Below, one piece after another: positions 48,731 to 59,150 of a stretch of 64,000 bases of DNA. The notes below the pieces were generated by a model. The model was not told the origin of the DNA. It made no database searches and was given only the letters and a program-made list of their open reading frames with translations. Positions within the stretch are counted from its first letter, which is position 1, and every line of letters begins with the position of its first letter. The position numbers and the translations under genes are program-made. This stretch comes from Butyriboletus loyo (Eukaryota > Basidiomycota > Agaricomycetes > Boletales > Boletaceae): contig JBBPSI010000006.1 of the NCBI GenBank assembly GCA_038093515.1, positions 339,673-403,672 on the forward strand, in the 5' to 3' direction.

Positions 48731-51700
48731 TAGGACTCGTATTCCAGACGAGTTCCTGAATAAGAGGTTCTGTGTTCCGGACCGAATTCCTTAAATAAGG
48801 AAGAGAATTCCAGTAGAGATAGGCCTCGAAGAGGACGAGGGGCGGATGGGTGGGCCTGGTGGTAATCACGAATGACGTCTTGTGAATTACCCAAGTTTGA
48901 TACGGGCTCCCATGTGCGATCCGTTTCATCGTATCCTCTCCAGTGCACTAGATACTCTAATTGCTTTCGTTTCATCCGGGAAGTGACGATGTAGTCCACT
49001 TCGAATTCCACGTATCCTTCGTCCGTGACGTTGACTGGGTCAGGACGTAAAACCGGTTGCCCTGGGAGGGTTTCCCGATAAGGTTTAACACGTGAAATGT
49101 TAACTACCGGATGTATGCGCATGCTGCTCGGCAGTTGCAATTCTACTGCGTTAGGTTTGAGTGATTTGATCTTGTATGGACCAATCCAACACTGTGTGAG
49201 TTTCCGTGCGGTGTACGGTAACTTCAAGTTTTCCGTGGAAAGCCACACTCTATCTCCAGTTTTGTAATCGGGTGCATCCAATCGTCTATTATCGGCCTGC
49301 GATACCATGCGCTTTCTAGCTTCTTCTAACGCTTCTTTTACTTCGGCATGTGATTTCCCAGCGGCACGTGTGAAATCCCCAGCGAGCGTGTTGGAAGACT
49401 TTTCGAAACCGACCCGCGGATAATAGTTACGTGTTATAGAGAATGGAATGGTACCAGTGGCGGTGGTGAGGGAGTTATTGTGATTAAACTGGGCGATCTT
49501 GATCCAATCGGCCCACGTTTCTTGTTTTTTCGCCACATAGGTACGTAAATATTGTTCCATTTCCCTATTTATCCTTTCGGTTTGACCATCGGTTTGGGGA
49601 TGATATGCCGTTGAGATTTTCTGGGAAATGCCGAGAAGCTTACAAAGCTCCGTGGTAAAGTCCGATACAAATTGTGGACCTCGGTCCGAAACTATAGAAA
49701 TAGGAAGTCCGTGAATGCACCAAACATTGTCTCTAAATATAATTGCTAACTCCTTTGAAGAGGTAGTCGTCTTGCAAGGGACGTAAACGACTTCTTTGGA
49801 GAAGCGATCCACTATTGTACAAATGGCATCAAAGCTGTTCGAAAGAGGAAGTCCGGTGATGAAATCTACAGATATATCTTCCCAAGGGTGACTAGCCGAA
49901 GGAAGAGGTAATATTTTACCTGCCGGTGCTTTTTGCTTACCCTTCGTGAGGGCACACGCTTGGCAAGATTCTACATAACGTTTAACATCCTTTGTGACTC
50001 CTGGCCACGTGAAGTGTCGCGTAAGAAGGTGAGCCGTACGGGCTTGACCTGAGTGTCCGGCTATAGGAGAATCGTGACATATTTTAAGTAAATCTATCCT
50101 AAGTGCCTCAGGTACAAAGACTTTTTTCTTTTCGTTAATAAATACGGATTGTTCTGAATCATAGTAAAATCCTGGGCATTCTTTTGTTTTATCTTTTTCG
50201 GATTCTTTTTGTAAGGTATTGTAAAAGGAAGAAGAAAGGGAAACTTTATTAAGGAAAAGGTTCGGGGGAAGTACCGTAATATTGGTATTATGGTCCGTAA
50301 CGGCATCACCGTGGTCTGCTCGACGCGATAACGCATCTGCTCTGCCATTGGTTGAGCCTGGTTTGTAAACAAACAAATAATTAAATTCTTGAAGAAGTGC
50401 ATGCCATCGAGCTTGTCTGCCTGATAATGTTTGCAGCTTCTTCCAATATTCAAGGTTTTTGTGATCGGTCCAGATTTCAAATCCTTCTCGACCAATAAGA
50501 TAATGGCGCCATTCTTCTAGCGCACGAATAACTGCTAATAGCTCTTTGTCGTAGATTGGGTAATTCCTTTCGGCAGCGTTGAAGGAATGTGACAAAAAGG
50601 CACAGGGTCACCACAGGTCGTCTGATCCTTTTACGGAAAGAACTGCACCAACCGCTATGTCCGAGGCATCCGTTTCTACCCGCATCTCCTTGTCTCGATC
50701 TGGGTAGGCTAAAAGCGGAGCCGATGTGAACTTTTTCTTTAGCGTGTCAAACGCTCTTTGTTCATCTAAGCCCCATTTGAAAGGGGTATCCTTTTTTGTT
50801 AAGTTGTTGAGGGGTCGGGCAATTTCCGAGAACCCTTCGATGAATCTGCGATAATAGTTACATAATCCCAGAAACGCTTGAACCTGCTTCAGACGCGAGG
50901 GCATAGGCCAGTCTCGGATGGCATCTGTTTTCTTCAACTGCATTTCAACGCCGTTTCGGGATACAACCATTCCTAAAAGTGCTGCTTTTATCTCCATCAT
51001 AGCGTCATCGATGGAATGGCATACATATCGTTGAAGATGTAAATTCATCGTATTTGGAACATAGGAGAGGTAGTAAGCCAGTACGCTGACGTGAGTTACG
51101 TGAAGCTCAATAGAAACGTGAAACAAATGCCGCTTTCCACTCATCTCCTTCCTTGATACGAATATTATTAAATCCCCATCGGAGATCCAGCGCTGTGAAG
51201 ATGTCGGCTCCTTTCAATCGATCGATCAACTGCGGAATCAGGGGTAACGGGTAACCGTTTTTAATGGTTCCGTCGTTTAGATATCGATAGTCCATAACAA
51301 GCCGCTTATCTCCGGTCTTTTTCGGAATAAAGAACACGGGGGCCATCTGAGGTGATTTGGACGGTCTTATGTAACCCTTCTTGAGTTCTTTTTCCACAAA
51401 ACCTCGGATTTGCTCCTGTTCTTCTTCGGACATAGGGATAACGCGACCCTTTTTTGGTACAAAATCGGGTTTGAGATCTATTGCGTGATCCCAGGGTTTC
51501 CTTTCCGGCATTCTTGCTGCCTCGTCCTCGGAGAATACATCTAAATAATCATGGTAAACCTTGGGTACCTTTTCGGCAACCTCTGGTTCTATAGTACAGC
51601 AAGAAGTAATGTTCGAAGATGAAATAGAGTCTCTGATAACACTACAGTAAGGAGAACAATGATTGAAAGAAATAGTTTTGAAATGCCAATCAATGTCTGG

Positions 51701-52285
51701 ATTATGGCGTGCGAACCAGTCGTAGCCAATAATCATTTGGTGAGAACCAAGAAGTGAAACGTAAGCCTCAATGGCTTCGTAATGTCCATCAATTTCCATA
51801 AACAAGGAAGCTTTGTGCGTAATGCGACCTATTGCTCCTTTAGAGCCGTCGGCATTAATAACTTCCATGGATCTTGGTAACGGAACCAAATCAATTTTGC
51901 GTGTATCGCAATAGTTTTTGTCGATGAAGGTGTTAACTGCTCCCGTATCCAGTAAAGCTTTAAGCGAACGAGTTCGCCAAGTAGCGTTTGACTGGTAAGT
52001 GATTTTCACCACCGGGGAATAATCTCCACCGAACATCAAAGAAGATTTTGTAGGGGCTTTATAATTAGAAGAAGAAAGCGAAGATCGCGTGTTCATTTGT
52101 CTCAAAAGAGAATTAAGCACGCTCTTTCCCGGCGCCGAGCTCCCAATTGGAGGCCCTCTTTCGGGTTCTATAGAAATATTTGTTATACATGGGAGAGGGT
52201 CATTGTTGCGAGGCAACGCGCAGTCGAATGCTAGCACGTAGTACCCTTTCACAAGCGGTCCAACGACAGTTGCAGGTCTACACAA
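48730..52285 (-). pseudogene. Element C pol (protease, decayed RT, RNase H, integrase, chromodomain)
   Basis: Read from 52285 downward: aspartic protease with LLDTGAVNTFIDKNYC, then GSHQMIIGYDWFARHNPDID, RT fingers (KGYIRPSKSPQMAPVFFIPK, FTALDLRWGFNNIRI). At about 51130-50990 the RT palm is garbled and about 100 nt shorter than in the related copy at 61300-61620; the YIDD box reads SIDD. RNase H (VETDASDIAVGAVLS) is followed by an in-frame TGA (DDLW*RPCAF, about 50605). A long open frame (to 48730) then carries the rest of RNase H (YPIYDKELLAVIRALEEW), the integrase zinc finger, core (IVSDRGPQFVSDF, TERINREMEQYL) and a chromodomain (EFEVDYIVTSR, YLVHWRGYDETDRTWEPVSN). It cannot make active RT. 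Confidence 0.88.
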
Positions 52286-52684
52286 AGACCTGGCAAGATG
52301 TAATCAAGGAGTCTCAACTTAATCCTCAACTGTTGCCAGCGAATAGACAAGTGGTTAAAACTAGGGAATCCTAGTCTAACCACGAGCCTTTATATATTGT
52401 ACAGAAGTGCGCACAGACCATGCTGTGCGTGTGATGAACTACTATACATGGATAGACTAAAGAAGAGAAGCGCAACGGTGATTAACCACACGAGGCGCGG
52501 GGATCAAAAAGAAGAGAAGTAAACGGAGATTAAATACATGTGTCGTGACGTCATAGAGTCTAGGCCTGGTCTAGGCCATGACATCATATGCTTAGTCAGC
52601 AATGGATCACATGTAAGTTCCCACGATCACGTGCGCTATGTCACGTGACCTTTGAAAGTAAAAACGACGTCCGAATTGAAGTGT
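52203..52684 (-). mobile_element. Degenerate C-type LTR between gag and pol of element C
   Basis: The stretch is clearly related to the element C LTR (shared CAACTGTTGCCAGCGAATA, CACACGAGGCGCGGGGATC and TCACGTGACCTTTGAAAGTA) but has many substitutions and lacks the last about 25 bp. It separates the gag stop (52702) from the protease region. Either an older LTR inserted here or the element is a recombinant of two copies. Confidence 0.8.
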
Positions 52685-52701
52685 GCGAGTGTCGGCTTCC
52701 A

Positions 52702-53820
52702 TCAAAATCGTAAAGCTCTGCGCGCGGCGCGCTGGGAGGTTTCTCCTTGTTGCGGTGCTCCAACCGCAGGTGGTGCCGGTAAAGGCCTTGACTGATAATT
52801 GTTTGGAGGGGCTACCTCCGCGGAGTTGATTGGAACCCATCCTTGTACGTAGGTCCCGTCGGCTTGTTGAATCCATTGCTGCCGTACTTTCGGGCGAGCG
52901 TTGGAGCCGGCTTTGTCCCGACGGTTGGGGTTCTGAGGACAGTTGGGGCGGATATGCCCGACGTTGCCACAGCCGAAACAAGTCCGAGTTTCGGGACCTG
53001 ATTGCTGGGCGCTAAGATCCATCGGGGCGCCACGCCCTGGTTGAGTCCCAACAGGAGTATAGCTGGGAGGAGGTCCTTTTGGAGCCGGGTAATTACGTTG
53101 CGGCTGTTGGGAGTAAGGGCGCCATTGTCGGGTTTGCCCGTTTCCCCTTTCTGCCTGCATCTGTTCAAATACACGGCCCGTCCTCCGAATTTCCTCTGTA
53201 AGGAGGGAGAAATCTGTCAACGTTTCTTCGTCGACAGTCAAGCAAACCTGCTTGTAAACTTCGTACTTCACAGCACGCTTGAGGAGTTCAACTGCGTGCT
53301 TCGGTTCACATTCCGATTGACGATAGAGGACTTTGAACCTCTCGAGGAATCCATCGATTAATTGTTGGCCTTGGGTGAAAGCCGTTAATTTGATCAACGC
53401 TTGATGTGCCAAGACGTCAATCTGGAAGTGGCTTCGTATGGTATCCTGTAAGGTTTCCCATTCGGGCCATGCCAAGTCCCCCTTCTTTCCCCTAGGCCTA
53501 TCGTTGGGGTCGATGTATTTTTCCTCGTCGATGACATAATCTTCTAGGAGGATTTGGGAAAAGTCCTGACCCTTTCCCTTAATGCGGCTAAGAACTGCCA
53601 CAGTCCGGAGTTTGTCGGTCTTCCAATTGTTAACGGAGACCCAGACCTTGAGGGAGGTCCACCAGTGGTGGAACTTTTCCCGATCGCCGTCCCATTCTCC
53701 TGGGTCAGCAACCTTCTTTGAAATTCCTCCTTGCTGATCTTTTTCCATCCACTGCGCGAAGAGGGCGCGCAGGGTTTGGTCGTCGAATGTGGGGGCATTG
53801 GAAGGTCCCGGATCTGACAT
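52702..53820 (-). CDS. Element C Gag
   Basis: An intact 372-aa Gag. It begins MSDPGPSNAPTFDDQTLRAL, has a capsid region with FHHWWTSLKVWVSVNNWKTD, WETLQDTIRSHFQID, QQLIDGFLERFKVLYRQSEC and YEVYKQVCLTVDEETLTDFS, then a Gln/Pro-rich linker and one intact CCHC knuckle (CFGCGNVGHIRPNC). It ends in a basic RAARRALRF. It would package element RNA and could in principle serve other copies in trans. It is not in one frame with pol. Confidence 0.9.
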   Translation of the reverse strand: MSDPGPSNAPTFDDQTLRALFAQWMEKDQQGGISKKVADPGEWDGDREKFHHWWTSLKVWVSVNNWKTDKLRTVAVLSRIKGKGQDFSQILLEDYVIDEEKYIDPNDRPRGKKGDLAWPEWETLQDTIRSHFQIDVLAHQALIKLTAFTQGQQLIDGFLERFKVLYRQSECEPKHAVELLKRAVKYEVYKQVCLTVDEETLTDFSLLTEEIRRTGRVFEQMQAERGNGQTRQWRPYSQQPQRNYPAPKGPPPSYTPVGTQPGRGAPMDLSAQQSGPETRTCFGCGNVGHIRPNCPQNPNRRDKAGSNARPKVRQQWIQQADGTYVQGWVPINSAEVAPPNNYQSRPLPAPPAVGAPQQGETSQRAARRALRF

Positions 53821-53874
53821 TCTTTTTTCGCTGTCTATCGGGAAATCTTCCGAAGTTTCTGAACCCAGATTGTC

Positions 53875-54165
53875 CTAATTCCAGGTTTGTTGGTCCCACT
53901 CGTGATCGGATAATTCACCGTCGCCTTGGGGATGCTGTACGGTAGGGAAGGAGAGTTTGGCGGTGAATTTGTTTCGGTTAAAAGATAGGGTGATGGTGTA
54001 AGGTTGAGTTTGCTTCGCGACGATTGTGTTGAAAACTTTAAGCGCGATTACGAGAGTGGTGACGAAAACGATGTAGATGGCGATTGTAGTAAAGATGAAT
54101 AATCCAAAATAGTTCATCGGCAAGTTTTTTCTTCGGCACGAACCGGTTTTCTTCGGCAAATACAA
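53875..54165 (-). CDS. Small membrane-protein ORF in the element C leader
   Basis: A 96-codon ORF upstream of gag, same strand, 54 bp before the gag ATG. After a basic start (MYLPKKTGSCRRKNLP) comes a strongly hydrophobic segment, NYFGLFIFTTIAIYIVFVTT, continuing LVIALKVF, long enough to span a membrane, then a polar tail (LSDHEWDQQTWN). I do not recognise a family. It may be a chance ORF, a translated upstream ORF controlling gag, or an accessory protein. Confidence 0.4.
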   Translation of the reverse strand: MYLPKKTGSCRRKNLPMNYFGLFIFTTIAIYIVFVTTLVIALKVFNTIVAKQTQPYTITLSFNRNKFTAKLSFPTVQHPQGDGELSDHEWDQQTWN

Positions 54166-54745
54166 AAAAGAAGCTACGAGATATAGACTTCCTTACTGTC
54201 CCCTATCTTCCAAAGGAACTCTGGGGAATTCTACAGCAAGTAGAGCGAAAGAAATATTTTTTCGAACGGAGGTAGTATCTCCGACGAAGTTTGGTTCGGT
54301 AATGAACCGAAACGGGTAAAGATTTTACTACGACTAATTGACAAATGATGACGAAGGGTTTTTTCTTCTACCTCCCGTGTTACCACAGGGACTACTTGGA
54401 GAATTGCTCAGCCAAAGGGATTTGGGGGTCCCTAAGTCGCACTTCGCAAATCAGGCTCGACCCTGACGCGGACTAACAACTCCAAAGGGAGCGTCTGAGA
54501 ATGAATTATACAGGTGCTACTCCGAGACACAAAGACTGCTCTTCCGAGGAGCTCCCCTAAAGGCGCGGGGGTAAAACGAAAATGAAAACTGGCGAACGCC
54601 CAGTGACGATCCTTAACCCTGGATTCCGGGTATGGTTTCCTAAGCGGAAAAGCTGCCCCTTCAAGTGGTAGCGTACTGGTATGTGCGTGGAAACGAGACT
54701 ATCCCTGCCCTGGGAACCGGGTGTGTATCAGAAGCTTTAACCAAG
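54166..54745 (-). other. Element C untranslated leader with self-priming-type PBS
   Basis: Minus-strand leader between the 5' LTR and the small ORF. TGGTTAAAGCT (54733-54743 read on the minus strand) lies two bases inside the LTR and is complementary to AGCTTTAACCA in the LTR (54878-54888), which lies 36 nt downstream of the minus-strand TATAAAAA box (54917-54924). The remainder shows no ORF of note. Confidence 0.65.
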
Positions 54746-55251
54746 TGTTACGAGACAACGATGTTATCAAGTCACACGAAGTTCCACTACTGTTGCAGTA
54801 CTACACAGGTACTGGCGAGGTATAATGAGGATAGCTCAAATCTTAATCTCTCAACTGTTGCCAGCGAATAAGACAAGTGGTTAAAGCTAGGGAATCCTAG
54901 CCGCAACCACGAGCCCTTTTTATATTGTACAAGGACGCGCACAGACCATGCTGTGCGTGTGAGGAATTACTATACATGGATAGACTAAAGAAGAGAAGCG
55001 CAACGGTGATTAACCACACGAGGCGCGGGGATCAAAAAGAAGAGAAGTAAACGGAGATTAAATACATGTGTCGTGACATCATAGAGTCTAGGCTTGGTCT
55101 AGGCCATGACATCATATGCTTAGTCAGCAGGAGATCACATGTAAGTTCCCACGATCACGTGCGCTATGTCACGTGACCTTTGAAAGTGAAATCGACTAAG
55201 TCCGAATTGAAAGTGTACGAAGTGTACGAATAAAATGTTATGATTATAACA
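54746..55251 (-). repeat. Element C 5' LTR
   Basis: Direct repeat of 48213-48718. On the minus strand it contains TATAAAAA at 54924-54917, then the presumed RNA start near 54888. Confidence 0.93.
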
Positions 55252-55256
55252 CAGGA

Positions 55257-55442
55257 CACCTATCTCGGAACTGCCCAAAGAAGAAGGGAAAAGGACCTGA
55301 GAAGAAGGTGAGGAGAGCAGAGAAAGAGGTTCCCAGGCTGGTTGAAGTAGAAAGCGACGATGAAGAGGATGAAGAAACCCTACAAGTTGGCAGAACTTCG
55401 ACCCTCAAAGACCTTCTCACCAACTGGGAAGAGGATTTTTAG
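55257..55442 (+). pseudogene. Element B gag, C-terminal part
   Basis: Continues the zinc knuckle cut at 48212: HLSRNC follows the CFNCHKAG of the other side, completing a CX2CX4HX4C box across the insertion. KKKGKGPEKKVRRAEKE, an acidic run and LLTNWEEDF follow, ending at TAG 55440-55442. The last codons GAT TTT TAG overlap the pol frame, which is -1 relative to gag. Confidence 0.85.
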
Positions 55443-58400
55443 AACGGAGGCCTCGATCGACGCGAGTCCCCTCCCATTCCATATCATGCGCCCCTGTAAT
55501 ACTAGCTGACTCAGAAAAACGTTCAATAAAAGTCTCAGCTCAGTTAATTGATCCAAACGAAGCACTAAAAATCGTCGAAACCTCCGCCCTCATAGACTCA
55601 GGTGCAGATGTCTCATGCATCGACTGGGACTTTGTCAAAAAACATCATCTACCACGAGAACGACTCCCCACTCCCATTCCAGTACGAAATGTCGACCAAA
55701 CAAGAAACAAGAATGGCGACATCCGATTCACCACCTCCCTCTACTTCAAAATAGGAAGTGTGGTACAGAAAACGAAATTCTATGTCATGCACTGTGGCAA
55801 AGAAAACGTAATCCTGGGACTCCCTTGGTTGAAAGCAACCAACCCCATCATCGACTGGAAGAAGAAGACCATTACCATCGACAAATCAAAAGACAAATCC
55901 CTAGACCTATATTTCTCGCATATGTTGAAACGAGGAACCTACCTCTCAAAGAACTCGAAACCAGAAAAAGAATTCAACATTCCTGGGCATATCAACGTCG
56001 ACTATGTCCAACAAGAAAAGATCTTCGACTTCTGCAGGTACCAACCCCCTGAAACGTTCACCAAAAAAGCCAAACGACAATATTCCCTCAATCGAGTACT
56101 TAAGAAATGTGTTCGGTACTTTCCAAACACCCCTGAAGCAAAACAAATTCGCGCCTTCACCACCTCCACGAAACTAGCACAAGAAGCTGAACGAAACAAA
56201 CCAAAACCCACCCTTCCGAAAGAATATGAAGAATTCAGCGAAATCTTCGCAAAAGAAGCCACAGATCACGTACCCCCATCCCGACCATATGACCATGCGA
56301 TCCACCTCGATGAAACATTCGTCCCAAAAGTCTCGAAGATCTATCCATTAAACCCTGAGGAGAGAAAGGCGACGGAAGACTTCTTAGAAGAAAACCTGCG
56401 AACAGGAAAAATCCGACCCTCTAAATCCCCACAAGCATCGCCCTTCTTTTTCGTCAAAAAGAAGGATGGAGGACTTCGCCCCTGCCAAGATTACAGATAT
56501 GTCAACGAACATACAATCAAAGATGCATACCCCCTTCCTCTAATATCTGACCTCGTCGATAAACTAAAAGATGCCAAGGTCTTCACCAAGTTTGACGTTC
56601 GATGGGGATACAACAATGTACGAATCAAGGATGGAGATCAATGGAAAGCCGCCTTCATCACACACAAAGGGCTCTTTGAACCGACAGTAATGTTTTTCGG
56701 ACTTTCCAACTCTCCCCCCACGTTCCAAAGATTTATGAATGATTCATTCAGAGACCTCATCGCAGAAGGATGGCTTGTCATTTATATGGACGACATCCTC
56801 ATCTTCTCCCCTGACGAAGAAACCCATCAAGAAAGAACCCGACAAGTCCTCCAATGAATGAAGGAACTCGATCTATGTCTCAAACTAGAAAAATGCAATT
56901 TCGCAACGAAGGAAGTTGAATACCTCGGAATGATCATCAAACCAGGGCAGGTAGCAATGGATCCAGTGAAGTTGAAAGGGATTTCAGAATGGCTGACACC
57001 CCAGAAGGTCAAGGATGTGCGATCCTTCCTAGGATTCGCCAATTTCTATCGACGATTTATTCCCCATTATTCTGACATCGCCCGACCCCTCCTGGACTTG
57101 ACGAAGAAGACGCAAGCATGGGAATGGCTTGAACGTCAACAAATCGCCTTCACCACCCTCAAGAATATATTCCTCTCAGAACCAGTCCTCACCATGCCAG
57201 ACTTGGCCAGGCCATTTGCAATAACCACCGATGCCTCGAAACACGCCTCAGGAGGAGTCCTTTTACAGGCTGATGCCAATGGAGAATGGCACCCCTGCGC
57301 CTACCTTTCTCAAACCTTCTCCCCAGCAGAACGAAACTACAACATCTACGATCGAGAACTCCTCGCAGTAATCAGAGCCCTGAAAACATGGCGCCACTAC
57401 CTCCAAGGATCTCAGTACCCAGTAAACGGATTTACCGATCACAAGAACCTTACATACTTCCGACAACCACAGAAACTGAACCGATGCCAAGCATGATGGC
57501 TTCTAGACCTTGCGGACTTTGATCTAAAGATGACCCATGTACCAGGAAAGGATCTCTCAGCCCCCGATGCGTTATCTCGACGACCCGACCTCATCCCCTC
57601 CACTGACACTGACAATGACAATGTCACCCTCCTTCCCACCACCCTCTTTGCCAACCTCATTGACACTGAACTGCGAGATCGTATCTCTTCATCCTCCTCT
57701 TCCGACCCCCTTGTCCTCGATTCCCTCCAAGCAATGGAAGGAACAATTCCCCAGAAATTCAGATCTCAACTTTCCGACTGGAAATTTGATGCTGGCATCC
57801 TTACATATCAAGGGCAGGTCTACATCCCTGCAGACCTTCGAAAAACCGTGCTGGAGCGACACCATGACCACCCGACAGCAGGCCATCCTGGATACCTGAA
57901 AACCCGTCAACTGGTCGCTTCTGAATGCTGGTGGCCTGGTCTTGCTACTTTCGTCCGAAAGTACATTGAAGGATGCGCAGCCTGTCAACAGAACAAGGCC
58001 AATACTCACCCAACGACCCCCCCCTTGACTCTGATCCCCTCCTCCACCTCCCAGCCATTCCAGCAGATCTCCTGCGATCTCATCACCAATCTCCCTCCGA
58101 CGGCCGATGGCTTTGATACCCTATTGGTCGTGGTCGACCATGGGCTTACTAAGGGGGTAATTCTATGCCCTACCAAGAAAACCGTGGACTCCTCGGGAAT
58201 TGCTTCCCTCTTTTTATTAAAAGTATATGCCAGATTTGGATTATACGACAAGATAATCTCCGACAGAGGCCCTCAGTTTGCCTCTGCTTTCGCAAAAGAA
58301 CTCAGAAAACTCCTAGGATACAACCTCTCCCTCTCAACAGCATACCACCCCCAGACAGACGGAGAAACAGAGAGAGTTAACCAGGAAGTTGAAACATACC

Positions 58401-59140
58401 TTCGCATCTTTTGTGGAAATAATCCATCCACCTGGGCAGATAACATCACCCACGCCGAATTCACACACAATCACCGCCCCCATTCAGTCACAGGGAAATC
58501 TCTGTTCTTCTTAATGATGGGATATGAACCCCGTCCTTTTCCCACCATTATCTCCGAAACAAACCTTCCCGCTGTCGAAGAACGTTTGAAACAACTCACA
58601 GCAGCACGAAACGAAGCACTAGCAGCCCATGCCCTTGCCCAACAGACTATGAAATCTCGAAACACACGCTCCTTCTCTCCCTTCTCAAAAGGTGATAAAG
58701 TTTGGCTAGAAGCAAGAAACCTTCATCGACGAATTGAAAACCCAAAATTTGCCCCAAAAAGAGAAGGCCCATTTGTTATCATTGACACCCTATCCCCTAT
58801 CACATACAAGCTCCGACTCCCCAAAACATGGAAGATTCATGACATATTCCATGCTTCCCTCTTATCACCCTATCGTGAAAACGACGTTCATGGCCCGAAC
58901 TTCCCAAAACCACCCCCTGACCTTATCGGTGGAGAAAAGGAGTTCGAAGTAGAAGCCATCTTACGACACAAAGGACCTCCCAATCGCCGCCGATTCCTGA
59001 TCAAATGGAAAGGATATCCCACCGCTGACAACTCATGGGAACCCGAAAAGAACTTCAACAACGCCAAACAGTTGCTGAAAGATTATATGAAGAACCATCC
59101 CCGCGATTTCCCCCCTTCTCAGCGAACCACCACCCGCTAA
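55438..59140 (+). pseudogene. Element B pol (protease-RT-RNase H-integrase-chromodomain) with two nonsense codons
   Basis: One reading frame, -1 relative to gag, with TGA at 56855-56857 (VLQ*MKEL) and 57494-57496 (RCQA*WLL). Domains in order: protease (SALIDSGADVSCID, VILGLPWL), RT (RPSKSPQASPFFFVKKKDGG, FTKFDVRWGYNNVRI, catalytic VIYMDDILIF), RNase H (ITTDASKHASGGVL, YNIYDRELLAVIRALKTW), integrase zinc-binding region (HHDHPTAGHPGYLKT ... GCAACQQNK), core (SDRGPQFASAF, AYHPQTDGETERVNQEVETY) and chromodomain (EFEVEAILRHKG, FLIKWKGYPTADNSWEPEKN). All catalytic residues are kept; both stops fit single C-to-T changes of Arg CGA. It is nearly functional. Confidence 0.92.
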
Positions 59141-59150
59141 ACAAACGAAC

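Larger units (their letters stand above)
48213..55251 (-). mobile_element. Ty3/gypsy chromovirus, element C, nested in element B gag
   Basis: A minus-strand LTR element of 7,039 bp. It has identical-length LTRs (48213-48718 and 54746-55251, 506 bp, about 6 differences), a CAGGA target duplication, a polypurine tract, gag (52702-53820), a decayed pol (48730-52285), a leader ORF and a self-priming-type PBS. A degenerate LTR lies between gag and pol. It interrupts the gag zinc knuckle of B, so it is younger than B; the smaller LTR divergence agrees. Confidence 0.93.

Noticed and set aside
56855..57496. Stop codons in element B pol as programmed readthrough or selenocysteine
   Set aside because: They lie in conserved RT/RNase H positions where Arg is expected and fit C-to-T decay; no recoding signal is seen.
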